A DNA stretch of 64,000 bases. It comes from Lepidodermella squamata. Its lineage: Eukaryota; Gastrotricha. Below, in pieces: positions 48,001 to 59,889 of this stretch (its first letter is position 1; the number at the start of each line of letters is the position of its first letter). The stretch spans positions 3,162,001-3,226,000 of the forward strand of contig JBLDXI010000015.1 of NCBI GenBank assembly GCA_047495785.1, read 5' to 3'. The notes under the pieces are model-generated. The model was not told the origin of the DNA and ran no database searches. It was given only the letters and a program-made list of their open reading frames with translations. A program made the translations under genes and the position numbers.

Positions 48001-49522
48001 ATGATGGATACCGATGATAGTTATTCACCCTCTATGGTTAGCTATTTAATTCCCCATTTTTTAGGCCCTTTTAACTGATTTTCCGTTTTATTTAATAGGT
48101 CGATAGAGAGCTGATAGCCAAGCAGGCTACTATTATAATCGGCCTCATCGGTCATGTAGCCCATGGCAAGTCGACCCTGGTCAAGGCTCTGACCGGCGTC
48201 CAGACTACACGATTCAGGAAGGAGAAGGAGCGGAATATTACCATCAAGCTCGGCTACGCAAACGCTAAAATTTACAAGTGTTCGAATGAAGAGTGTCCTC
48301 GACCGAGTTGCTACAAGTCATGCGGGTCGGCTCAACCGAACGAGTTTCCCTGCGAGCGACAGGGTTGTGGCGGGACTTTCCAACTAGTCCGCCATGTTTC
48401 CTTTGTCGACTGTCCTGGCCACGATGCTTTAATGGCGACGATGTTAAATGGCACAGCAGTCATGGACGGCGCTATTATGGTTGTAGCGGCGAATGAGCCG
48501 TTTCCACAGCCCCAAACAAGCGAGCATTTAGTAGCGGCTGAGATGTTGCAAATGAAGAACTTGCTGATTGTTCAAAATAAATTGGACCTGGTCGCGAGCC
48601 CGGAGCAAGCCGCCGCTCAACAAGCCGCCATTCGAGAATACGTCAAGGGCACTGTTGCTGAAAATGCCCCTGTTGTTCCTGTCTCGGCTCAATTTGGCTG
48701 CAATATTGATGTCCTATGCGATTTTTTGGTCAATCAAATTCCGGTCCCTAATCGTGACCTTAATTGCCCGCCGCAGCTTTCCAGTAATTAATTTTATTAT
48801 TAATATTTTTGTTTTATATACAAATTTTTCTGATTTTAGTTATTCGTTCGTTCGACATTAACAAGCCCGGTTCTGAGAATTCAAAGGTCAAGGGAGGAGT
48901 TATTGGAGGGAGTGTTGTTAAAGGAGTACTTCGAGTCGGTCAGCAAGTTGAAATCCGCCCGGGGCAGATCAGTAGAGATGAAGAAGGTCACCCAGTCGCC
49001 TATCGCCCGATTAAAACCGTCGTTGGTTCGATGCTTTCCGAGCAAAACAAGCTTGAAATCGCCGTACCTGGCGGCCTTATTGGCGTTGGCACTACGATCG
49101 ATCCGCAGCTTTGTCAGGGCGATCGGCTGGTTGGGCACATTCTCGGCGCGGCCGGGACGCTGCCTGACGTTTATTCAAAGCTTGAGGTCAACTGTCGACT
49201 TTTGCGTCACTTGCAGGGCAATGAGAAGGGACCGAAGATTGAGAAGATTCAGCGTCACGAGACGCTGTTGGTTAACGTCGGATCTCAGGCATCGTTATGC
49301 CGTGTTATTTCGACCGCGAATAACGTGGCTAAGCTGTCACTACAAACGCCGATTTGCGTCGATATCGGCAAGAAGCTCACAATTAGCCGCCAATTCGGGA
49401 ACGCTTGGCGGTAAGCTTATCAATCTTATTTGATTTATTTTCTCTATATCGTATTTTTACTTATTTTTAGACTCATCGGACAGGGAGAAATTTTGCGAGG
49501 CATCAAAATTCAAGCTGTTTGA
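48001..49522 (+). CDS. EIF2S3: Translation initiation factor eIF2 subunit gamma
   Basis: Four exons, 48001-48036, 48099-48783, 48840-49410 and 49471-49522, give 447 residues. The G domain has GHVAHGKST (P-loop), [15 protein letters not shown], the four-Cys zinc knuckle ([15 protein letters not shown]), DCPGH (G3) and QNKLD (G4). SFDINKPG starts the second domain, and [13 protein letters not shown] and [10 protein letters not shown] mark domains II and III. The protein binds GTP and initiator Met-tRNA as part of the eIF2 complex. The first exon is only 36 nt ([12 protein letters not shown]) and is inferred from an in-frame GTTAGC donor; the N-terminus is about 25 residues shorter than in vertebrates. 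Several usually invariant positions differ (for example GLIGHVAH for [28 protein letters not shown]), so it is more divergent than most animal copies. AATAAA lies at 49776-49781. Confidence 0.9.
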
Positions 49523-50069
49523 AACCGATCATCTACCTTCATTAACCCAGGCAACATTTAAAATCGTTGAAAAGCCCTTTGGTGAAAGCTATTATTCCTG
49601 TTCGATTTACTACGCTACTTGCGGTCATCATACTTCTAATCCAGTGATCATTATACTTCATCTGCCTTTAATTTTGCTGCAGAATAATTATAGCTATTGC
49701 TTCGCCATGGGACGTATTATTATCACCTATCATAATTTTCAACCTACATGTTTGTATACGTTTTTTGGATTTTTTAATAAAATCAAAATGCTATGAAGCT
49801 TTTTGGCTTGTGAAGTTAATTCTTGATCGGAGGTTGACCGTCGAAGTACAAAATAAAAAATCCGCCTTAATAAATCTCGCAGCTGTTTTATTGCTTTTAC
49901 GTTGGCTGAAGCGGTCGTGTAATAATAAAACTAGCCGCCGCACTTCGTTGACCTAATTACTCGCCGCACATCGCGGATTTGCTGATTGCTCATAGCTCTG
50001 TTAGGTGGAGTGGTTTTCGAGCCTCGTAATAAGAATTCTCGATAATCCTGATTCCTTGAAAAACTCGAA
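49523..50069. other. Gap between eIF2-gamma and the RING-CH gene
   Basis: Holds the 3' UTR of eIF2-gamma and about 290 bp before the next ATG; no other gene seen. Confidence 0.4.
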
Positions 50070-50651
50070 ATGGAAGCTGATTTGACTACTCAATTTTGTC
50101 GCATTTGCTACGGCGATTCGATTAATGGCCCTATGGTGTCTAATTTCTGCTCCTGCAAAGGCAGTGTGGGGTTCATTCATACAAATTGCCTCAAAACCAC
50201 AATCATTACATCTCGCTCTGTTATTTGCGACCTATGCAAGTCACCCTATCAACTTCAAGTCGAACGAGTTATGAAGCCGTGGTACCGCTGGACTTGGCTG
50301 AAAAACTTCAACAAGCTACACCTAAACATTTTTATCGGCATTTCGTTCTTCTTCTTCACTATGCTGTCTGAGCTCCTTTCAATCACTGGCTGTTTTAAGG
50401 CGACGTCCGGTTTTCTATCTGCCGTTGACGAGTTGCTCTACGGCCTGCCAATTTTTTCGACTCTTGTCTCGACGATGGTGTCCGTTCGTATCGGCATCGA
50501 CGTTTACGCGTTGCATATGGTATTGTGGCCGACAGCTAAATTTGCGCTTTCAAACCTAAAAGCCAATTTTATAGAAAATAATACCGCCGCTCTAAACTTT
50601 TACTTGAAAAACTCAGCAGATCCACTTGTCAAAGCTACAAAATTGAAATAA
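50070..50651 (+). CDS. RING-CH (MARCH-type) membrane ubiquitin ligase
   Basis: One exon, 193 residues. At the N-terminus is a RING-variant domain: FCRICYGD, NFCSCKGSVGFIHTNCL, then VICDLCKSPYQ, giving the C4HC3 arrangement with His in the fifth position. Two hydrophobic segments follow (HLNIFIGISFFFFTMLSELL, and IFSTLVSTMVSVRIGIDVYA), the two-TM layout of many MARCH ligases, and a tail of about 40 residues. It should ubiquitinate membrane proteins with an E2 on the cytosolic side. The stop codon overlaps an AATAAA (50647-50652), and the next gene starts only 28 nt later with a TTTTTCTAG acceptor-like sequence before its ATG, suggesting a shared transcript. Confidence 0.85.
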   Translation: MEADLTTQFCRICYGDSINGPMVSNFCSCKGSVGFIHTNCLKTTIITSRSVICDLCKSPYQLQVERVMKPWYRWTWLKNFNKLHLNIFIGISFFFFTMLSELLSITGCFKATSGFLSAVDELLYGLPIFSTLVSTMVSVRIGIDVYALHMVLWPTAKFALSNLKANFIENNTAALNFYLKNSADPLVKATKLK

Positions 50652-50679
50652 AATCTGCATTTTTTTCAATTTTTCTAGG

Positions 50680-52300
50680 ATGTTTTTATTGAGTATTATT
50701 TATTTGTTCTCGCTGGTTATTTTCGGGCGAGTGGATTGCCAGTCTGGTTTGACCAGCAGAGCGATTATGCCGCATCTGAAATTCAACTTCGTTCTTGCCG
50801 GCAAAGAATTGGGCTGGCCTGATCCCAGATTGCGCTACGTTTTCCCACCCTTCCCGACGACTCTTCTCATTCATTTTCGGCTGGTGATTGATTACAAAAA
50901 TGTCAAAAACAAAACCTGCGAATTTTCCAAGGAGAATGACTTGAAATGCGAACCAACGTTGCTTATGATGAAGGACAACGTGCATTTGTTTCAAGTCGCC
51001 AAGGCTCTTTCTCCACCACCAGGGCCGTATTTCAAACCGGCGTTTTTGAGCGATGGCATCGGTATTCAGACTACTGACGGCATCAGCGTAGACTACGACG
51101 GGCGAAATAAGCGTCTGACTGTTTCTGTTCAGCTGTTCGACAGCCATATTGGTATGATGCTTCGGCGCCAGATCAATCCGAACGGCCGTTATGAGGTCAT
51201 GCTCGGAGATTTCGATGAACAAGCTAAATACGAAATGCATACGCAAATCGGTGAATTCGAAATTTTTCTACCTCGAATCGCAATCTTGGAAGATTGGGAA
51301 AGTAAGTCGAAGAACATTTTTTTTTAATTTCAAAATTTTTCTGAAAATTAGTAAAGACAAAAAACTCCAACATTATCCTCAAATTATTTTAATTTTAATT
51401 TATTAAATTATTTTGCTCAATTTCTTAGCCAAATGGATTGATCGGGGTCTAATGCCATTCTATACGGAGCATTATTTGGAAAAATTGACCTTCAACTACA
51501 CGGTTTTCAGCTCTTTTTGGGCCTCCCCGCACGATCTGGTCGTAGCTGAGTGGAGCCGATATCACAACGATAAATTCCGAAATAAAACTGGCCTCGCCGC
51601 CTTGAAAGTGAAAGACGACTTTGCTTCCGCTTTTATCAACGAAACTTCAATGCAAGTTGAAAATGGCCGAATTTCCATGCTGTTATTTGGCCGGTATATC
51701 TCTCGTCATTTCGGTCTTTACCGGCTGAATTTTACTCAAAATTTGGCTGAATACGTTGAATTTCATGCGATTCTTCCGACTGATCCTCCTTCGCTGGTCT
51801 TCTCGATCGCTATTGGGCGGAAACTTTACACAGATGATCACTATTTGTGGGAAAATAACGGCATCAGCGTTGTTTTCAACGACCAATTTTGCTTCGACGA
51901 ACACGTGAACAATTCCTCGTTGAATATCAGCATTTTGATGAGTTACAACCGTTTGATTCACGCCTGCCGAACGAAAAATGTCCTGCTAGCCTGGGAAGTA
52001 TGCCACCCTGAATTTTTCGTATTTGCCGATTCGAAACGCGTCTATTCAATGATGTCCCCTAACGCGTCGATCAACACGGACGAGTATCCGATTGCGGTTA
52101 CTAATCTCGGTTTTCGATACGTCTGGCCGAAAGCCACATTCGGAGTGATGTACACTTTGTTTATTGCCTTCCAATCCGAGCAAAGGGTGAATTATCGGGA
52201 TGCTGTGACAGTTCGCGGAAAGGTTCCGGTGTATTATTTCGAGCGAACAGGACCATCAGGCGTTTGCAACTATCAGCGTGAGATACCTCAACGTAAGTAA
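50680..52300 (+). CDS. Secreted protein of unknown family, paralogue of the gene at 58.4 kb
   Basis: Two exons, 50680-51301 and 51429-52300, give 497 residues with a signal peptide (MFLLSIIYLFSLVIFGRVDC). No known domain is recognised. It is rich in aromatic residues with a beta-strand-like pattern, few cysteines, and several N-glycosylation sites. It aligns with the protein at 58370-59889 over much of its length: VVAEWSRYHNDKFR matches VGEWSRYFNHEFY, and ISRHFGLYRLNF matches ISQHFGIYKLSY. The phase-1 intron is at the equivalent point. The TAA stop lies inside a perfect donor (CAAC/GTAAGTAA at 52293), so the transcript may instead splice on towards the kringle-containing exons at 53830 and beyond, although the simple junction is out of phase. 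Confidence 0.7.
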
Positions 52301-53829
52301 AATTTGTGTTACTAATTACGAATATTTTCTGAAAAAATACATTTTTGATGGAGAATTTGAGGAAAATTTCCTCCAAAAATAAGCTTATTTATTGGAAGTT
52401 ATCGTAAAATTTTTATGAATTCATGAGATTCTTTTGCAAGCAGGAATGTTTTGATAATTGTATGTCAACAAATGCCCGAAAATATCTCCAATAATCCCAC
52501 AAACACATTAGAAATGACCTTAAAATACAAAAAAGTTCGAGAAAACATAATTTACTTTGAACAAACGGGGTTTAAACTTTGGCAAAGAATGCAAAGAATT
52601 GAATAGAAATGATGCGAAATTCGAGCTGAGTCCATCTCCGAATTTTTGGAAATTGAGCGCAAAACATTGTAGAAGTTATTCCAAGTCTAGCGAGAACCGA
52701 ATCTTCTTGCACCCAGTGAACGAATCTTTAGGAAGATTCAAAAATCGAATCCGTTGGACTCCATTTCGGTTCACACGGCTGCTCGCCGTTTCGGTTTTCG
52801 GGGTCAACTCGGTTTTCATCCACTCGACTCGAAGTGCTCGGCCGGAAAATAGAATTGCTAAGAGCCGATTCCATTTTTACTTGCCCTGCCGGCATGAGTT
52901 TATCGTAGACGTTCAAGCTGTTAGGATTTTTAAGTGCCGGTTAGCTTTTTTTGTGACTCGAATCCAGTCTCCATCAAATTACTGATTGCAAATTATTTCA
53001 CTGAAGGATTCGTGTAATTTTTGCAGTTGAGAAGAGCCTCCTCGCATGCATCCTTCAATATCGGGCCAATCTATCGGATTCCAGCGCTTATCCACAACTA
53101 CACTTTTACGAAAAATTAGCATTATTGATGATACAAGATCAAACTTTTGCTACGGGATTAACTTGAAATGTATAATTTCACTTATTGTCAAATTTATTGA
53201 AAACAATAGTAAAGAAATTTATGGTGGCGGGTTTTGAAATCCTGGCCCGTGCCTGGCTCGTGGACAACTCTGGATCACACCCCATATTGGTTGTGGCCTC
53301 GCAGATTCAGATAAATTTTGTTCCATAGCCACGTTGTGCGAATCAGAGCTTATATTTTGTTTAAATATAAGACCTCCGGGCGATATATCATAAACTCCTT
53401 CACGTCTTCCGTATATTAGAGAGAGAAGCCGATTTATTGGTGGTCTGTGTTACGGAAATATACAGAAATATAACGGAACGGAACAGAAACGGAAAATATA
53501 CGGAAATATAAATTGCCTTATAAACACAGGAGCATATAATTAATTGATATTACAGATTGGTATGTTTCGTAAACTATTTGGGTTTCGATTGTTGATAATT
53601 TGAGTAAAGGTGATGATTTACTATTCGGACGCTGTCCTTCAATACTTGAGATGCCATTTCGACAGATTTGACAGTGTTGATTCCCTAACCTTTTCGGACT
53701 ACCACGACACTTGTTGACCAGAATTTTATTTGCCGACGTTTCGGTTGTTTAATAAAGTTTAGGGAAATACACGTGACAATAGTACTGAAGTAAAATTCAT
53801 TATTGACAATTCTTAAGTTAGGTTTTTAG
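52301..53829. other. Gap or large intron before the kringle-containing exons
   Basis: About 1.5 kb. The frame at 52557-52985 shows no similarity that I can recognise to the neighbours. Missing 5' exons of the kringle gene are expected here but none could be identified. Confidence 0.35.
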
Positions 53830-56800
53830 GATGAATTGTATAGTGACTTTGAATTTTCAAATCTAGCGACTGGCTTCTGCAGTGTTCGCGTAACTACCAG
53901 GCAATCGCTTTACCTGCGGTCCGTTTATAACCTACGCTTCGTCATTGGCCAGTTTCAGCCGCTCAACTTCACGTTCCTATGCAAAGTTCCGTCTTTAGCG
54001 CAGCCGAATGCGTTGTGTAAAAGCCCTGATGGAACGAGTCTTGTACCTTGTCACAACTATTCAATCGCTTTGATCATGGACCACGCGGCGTATGGCGGTG
54101 CCAATTATTTCTACAACGCTACTTACTCGCCTGGTTTGCCTGATGAAATTCGTAGGCCGTTTAATAAGATTCGATTATGGTCACTGGTCGACGTGAATGT
54201 CACGATAATGGATTTGGGCATCGTGAATATTGCTGTTAGCTTTCTTCGGGATAACAAAACCTTCGAGGATGCTTACAATCTCAGCGAAGAAGACTGGCAA
54301 GTTCTGTTGTCTGGGAATTTTTCTGTTCGCTTTTCGAACCGAGGCGCGATCGAACCAATTTTCTCGCCTAGAGTCATCTTCAATTACGCAAAAGCCAAAG
54401 AAAATTGTAAGTTTTACATTATACAGCGTGTCCCAGAATTTTTGTTGGAAATTCAATTAATTTTTTAAATTAAACCTACCGAGAGGATATTTCACCTTTT
54501 ATCCGCGATTCAACCGCGATTTTTAGAAGTTGAAAATTTATCGGAGAAAACCCGGAAATCCCCGATATGGTAACGGGTTCGGTAATTCGTGGTATTTTGC
54601 CCGGTTGGAACAAATTTATCCGGGCTTTGTTAGCCTCATAAACGAGTGACATACGTTATTACTATTCTCGCGATATTTTACTGGCCATGAGATGTGACTT
54701 CGTCCCTCATTTTAGAGTTTTTGAACCCGTTCCGTGTATTTTCTTCGCTTGCGTTACTAATGGGACGCGATGGAAATACTTTTTAATTCCAAATTTTGAT
54801 TATCCTGGGAACTTCACGGGTTCATGGTATTTTCTCTCCAATTCAAAGCATGAGTCAATTTATAAAATTTGTATTAATTTTTGCAAATTTTTCAGCATTT
54901 GAAACTGATTGCAAGCGAACCTCTTTCGGCAGTGAGTACGCTGGAAATCTCAGCAAAGGAATTTGCAACGCACAATGCATGCGCTGGGACCTTATTCCTC
55001 AAAAGGATGTGAATTATCAGTAATTTTCAATTTAATTTCAATGCGAGGAATTAATATTTTTCTATTCCAGGTCAGCTTTTCCTGAGCAGAATCCCTCGGC
55101 TGCTATCAACTACTGCCGAAATGTTTGGAACAATGGTCCTCAATGCGCTACGGCCTTGGATCAAAAGCCGTCATATTGCAATGTCCCACCTTGCGATGAT
55201 CGTAAGTTCCGCGATTCTGAAGCATTTTTTTCTGATCAATTCTATTTTCTGCAGCTAACCACTTCCATCTTCGTCATTACTACCCGATCATGTTCCAAGG
55301 GCAATGCCTTTGTGGTGGGAAGACCATTTTTACCTTTGACGAATATGGCGTAGTTTTCAGAATCGCTGCATTCCCTGATTTCGGCGGGGTTACCCTAGGC
55401 GAATGCGCTTCATATTGCTGGCGCAATGCCTCATGCCAAGCTTTCGAGTTCAGAGAAATTCCTCCGAAAGGCCGTTGCCGAATGATGAATTGCACCTGCG
55501 TAGAAAAGGACATTAGCTGCCTGTCCTATGTCCCTCAAATCAAGTACTTCGAAAAGCCGTGGCATAAACCTGGCAGTCTTAGAATTAACGACAATCAGCT
55601 TTCAACTACCTCGTATTACTTTCACACGTACGAAACTGGCGCAACTGGTATAACGTTGTATTGCAACCTAACCGCCGGGCTTTGGATCCATCCTACCAGA
55701 GATATTATTTGGTGGAAATGGAGTGAAGTTCAGCAAAAATGGATAGCGTTGGAGCCCCCAATAGCCGGGCCTTCAAAATCCACGCCTCTTGGTTACAATG
55801 TGATGTTCGGCGATCTGGTCCCTCTGAATAGCTCTCACGCCGGTCTGTACCGTTGCTTCTATAGAAACAGGGTTGAGTACCACGAACTGACAGTAACGCC
55901 CCCGTTGGCGTGCCGAATTTTCTTCAACCAAACTAAAATTACAGACGAAAAATCTGTCTACGGCTTGAAATTGAAATCGACCATCAATTCACCCCCTGTC
56001 GTAGTCGATTACGTTTGCAACTGGCGAGGGGAATGGGCTGATTGGCTGGTAAATTTCCTGCCGATTACTCGAGTTAACGGCCACTCTACGGAATGGCTAC
56101 GTCCGATGAGTAAATTTGAAGTTCGGAATAACGCGGCTAGTATACATTTTCAATATCGGCTGAATTTTGATCTGCCGCGAGATGGAGAATTTTCCGTGGA
56201 TTTCCTAATCATCCCAAGGCCTATTACTAATTCTTTGACTCGATACCGCATTTTATCACTACCTGATCAAGTTCTGGTTCCGATTTCGACTCACATTGAA
56301 CCGCTGAGCTCTTTCCGAATCGATTTCCAACCTTGGCCGAGGTACAACACCCGGAACGATGATTTGGAGGATAATCAGAGGTTATACAACCCTGAATTGA
56401 TTCCGTTGAGACAAACCTCTGCATTCTCGGCAAAATATCGCGTTTTAATCCGCGTATTTCCCGGCTCTACAATGATTCTCCACGCAAGAATAACTCTGAA
56501 TAAGCAGTATCAAAATGTTACAAACGGATTTTGCTCAGTCAGCGTTACTACGAAATGCTACCCAGTCTACGATGAATTTGACCGAAATGACGGCCTAATC
56601 AATAAAAATAAGGTGATTAATAGGAACATCTACGTCGTCGAATGGCGCAATCCTATTCGCCAGCCGATGAATGCTTGGTCCTTGGAAACTGTCCGGCGCC
56701 AGAATAGCGGTTCTCATTTCGTTCGTTTCTATATCGGCGAGCCTCTCATCGGCCCGGTTCAAACGTTTGAGTTGAATGTTGAAATCGTCAATGCGCCAAC

Positions 56801-58253
56801 TTTTTTCCCGGACTATTCGCGGAATATGTACGATTGTTCCCTTACTACACCCGGCTCACCTGCTTACAAAGGCCTAAAATCGCGAACTGCTTGTTACAAC
56901 TTGCCTTGTTTGAATTGGCAAACTGCTTTTACCAAACTTGGAATTGACCCGCTGGAAGGCGCTAAGGAAAATTATTGCCGGAATACTGTTGGAATTGTCC
57001 CATATCATGCCCCATGGTGTTACATTCAGCTGAGTTCTGGCAAAATTTTACCTGATTTTTGCGATGTCCCAGTCTGCGATGATTGGGCTTACCCAGACAG
57101 TGGTAACTATGAAAAATTTGCTCAAGATTGTGCGAAATGCCGCGGAAATATTGCTCGAAGTATTAGCGCTTCAACCGTCGAAATTTGCCAAATGGAATGT
57201 GATAAATTGGAAGGCAATTGCCCTGGATTTTATTTCGACCTCGGAGCTCGGATTTGTGAGATTTACAAAACACCTTGCTATTGTTCGATTAGTGACTTGC
57301 AATCGAATTTAACGGCTTCATGTCGTAGCAATGTATTTGGCTATTACTTCCGAAAACGAATTTGGACTAAGCCTTACCACCCAAATTCGTACTTTTCTGA
57401 TGTTTTTATTCTATCTGTTCATCCTTTCGAAGCGACCAAAGAACGGGTGAAAGTGCCGATATGGATTCCTAATCATTTGAACGACTTTTCCTGGCAATTT
57501 TACATGTATCGAGATAACGCTGTTTCGTACTTTGACGATCAAATCGAGCTAGTTCATTCGCAGACGGATCCTCATTTTACAGTTCCGGCTAAATTGGTTT
57601 GGTCGTTGGCACCGGACACAAAAATTCGTTACTACCTCTATTCAAGGACTGGAAATTTGAACCATTTAGCATTTGTCAAACTTCAGGACAAATTGGAAAT
57701 TTCGTATAGAACTCAAGAAGTTTCTAGGGCAGCCAGTTACAGCTATGAAGCTAGTTTCGCTCCGAACCTTCCTTACGAAGCCAATAAACCGCGAGTTCAG
57801 GATGTCATGTTTAACCTGGAAGATAAATACATTGTTTTCTGCTTTAATTCGACCTTCATTTGCAGCCCACGCGTTTTTGTCTATCGAAATTCGGATCAGT
57901 TGATTGTTTTCGATAATTTGAAGCCGCTGTTCCAAGACGTCAAGCTCCCGTTGTCTTTTAGGCTTCGAATCAATTATTACACTGACAATCGCTTTCATCT
58001 GTTTGCAGAGGAAAAGCCGAATAACACTGCGCCTTTCAAGTTTGAAGACTATTCATTCGCCGTTCGGGTTTATCCGACCACCCAAAACTGGAACTGGAGT
58101 AAATTTCCGGCTTCGCTGTTCGAAGATGGCGTTTTCTCGCTGAGAAAGCCTGAAATTCAAATGGCGAAGGATCAAGATCCGAAAAGTCATGCTAAAACCT
58201 CCAGTCCAAGGCCCGCTTATTTTGTCTTGCTAATTTTAATTCTGATTTATTGA
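53830..58253 (+). CDS. Large kringle / PAN / Ig cell-surface protein (5' end unresolved)
   Basis: Four joined exons, 53830-54406, 54896-55019, 55071-55201 and 55255-58253, give 1,276 residues; the first exon begins mid-frame (DELYSDFEFS), so upstream exons are missing. Order: an unknown beta-rich segment (1-192); kringle 1 (193-277: YAGN, CMRWD, INYCRN, YCNVPPC); PAN/apple-like domain (292-345, CASYCWRNASCQAFEF); Ig-like domain (about 370-480, Cys, WWKW, GLYRCFY); unknown segment; kringle 2 (about 800-880, YKGL, CLNWQ, ENYCRN, APWCYI, FCDVPVC); PAN 2 (about 904-960, ICQMECDKLEGNCPGFYF); a third unknown segment; and a hydrophobic C-terminus (PAYFVLLILILIY) fit for GPI anchoring. The unknown segments repeat: YNATYSPGLPDEIRRPF matches YEASFAPNLPYEANKPR. 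Probably a surface adhesion or recognition protein; ligand unknown. Confidence 0.78.
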
Positions 58254-58369
58254 TCTGTTTAATCCTTACTTGTTTGATTTTTGACTTTCTAAAAATTTCT
58301 TCAATTTATAGTAAAAATGATGATTCATGTGTTTAATTGTTTCAAATTTTATAGGAAATTTCAAATTTT

Positions 58370-59889
58370 ATGTTTATTAGCCGTCAATTTTGGTTTCCTA
58401 TTTCCTTCTTGGTTTTTATTTCTAAATCGGATTGTAAAGAAAACAAATTGATCGGAATCGTTAAATGCGAGTATGGATTTTCGAATTTCTCTCAGTTTTC
58501 AACCGCTCCGTTCCTGTTCCAACTGCAGGACTACCCGCAAAATTTTGATTTCCATGTGACCATTCACATGCCCTTGGATAAAGTCCCAATGTTCCACTGT
58601 CCAGAAGGTCCAGCAGGTAGAATATGTCGACCGATAGTTCGGATCCTGCTCAGGCTGATCTTTAGAACTGTGACTCTTTATTCCATGAACAATTTCTCGT
58701 CCGACTCCCATCTTCCTGGAACTGTAAAAGTTGATCATTTCGGTCTAAACATCTCGAATGGAGTCGATGTAAAAATTGATGCGGTTAATCGGAGTCTTGT
58801 TGTTCGTATACATTTCAATGAATTCAACTTCAATGCTCTATCAACTCCTGGCTATGATCCATTCGATGTCTTCTTTGTTACCTTGGGTTACGATAAAATG
58901 CCGGAATTAATCGATTACAATGATACTGATGTTTGCATTTTTGCCGTCAATTCTCGCCGAAGAAATATAAATGAAGGTATTTCTCTACAAATTCCTGGTT
59001 TTATTGAATCCTTATTTTCGAGATTTTATTAGGATTGGAGCGGTTTACCGTTTTCAATGAATTTTACCTGAGCCCGAGCTTGGATAGTTTTACCTTGACT
59101 GGTGTTGCAAGCCCGACGGTCGGAGAGTGGAGTCGTTATTTCAATCACGAATTTTACCCCAGAAATGACCCGAATAGCCTCGTTGATTTTGCGAGAAACA
59201 CTTCGGAAGAATTATTGACAGATGATCAAGGCCAATCTTTGCATCGATTGAATTTGTTTGGCGGAATTTCTCAGCATTTCGGCATTTACAAACTCAGCTA
59301 CAATAATTCACTGAGGCTTGACTATTTCCGTATCGAGCCTCTCGATCCGCCTTCTATTCGAATTTTCCTTGAAACTACCGGAGGAAAATTTAGCGATTCG
59401 TTGATAGACTGGCCGGCAAATGGTGTTCATTTAATTTTCTCGGATAATTTTTGCTATAATTCGTTTGTTAAAAACTCGACTGTTGTTGTCGGGGTGCAGC
59501 TCGCCTACAACCGGGTTTATCATCCATGCAATACTGCAAAAGGCACCGATACTCATTTATGGAAAATTTGCAGCCCGAAATTTGTCGTCTATGAAGATGG
59601 CGAGTTGGTCTATGAAATGGTGCCGCCAGTTATGCCAGACTTGGTACCCCGTGAAAGAATTCACCGGGTTGATACTATCGGGTTCAAGTATCGGTTTGTT
59701 CGACCCAGACGCGATACTAAATATACTGTGGCGATTTTACACCAAACTGAAGAACCTGATTTGCACGGAAAGCTATACCCGACTTATTCTTTCGTTAAGG
59801 CGGATGGTGTTTCGAAAAATTGCAGCTTGAAGCGAAGAGCTTTTGATCGCTCATTCACACGTTCAACTGGTATACAATTTTTTAAATGA
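58370..59889 (+). CDS. Secreted protein of unknown family, paralogue of the gene at 50.7 kb
   Basis: Two exons, 58370-58976 and 59033-59889, give 487 residues. The N-terminus MFISRQFWFPISFLVFISKS is a signal peptide. No known domain. It is similar in length and sequence to the protein at 50680-52300, sharing EWSRY, S-x-HFG-[LI]-Y-[RK]-L and a phase-1 intron at the same place. The fold is probably beta-rich, with N-glycosylation sites and few cysteines. It starts 116 nt after the kringle gene on the same strand, with an ATAG acceptor-like site before the ATG. It may belong to the same transcription unit or be a free-standing gene; the hydrophilic C-terminus shows no anchor. Confidence 0.7.

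Noticed and set aside
52557-52985. 142-codon plus-strand frame tested as a missing exon of the kringle gene
   Set aside because: No similarity to neighbouring proteins, and no junction that keeps phase with 52292 or 53830.
53220-53320. Sequence vaguely like a tRNA B-box (GGGTTTTGAAATCC)
   Set aside because: No A-box or cloverleaf could be drawn around it, so neither a tRNA nor a SINE is called.
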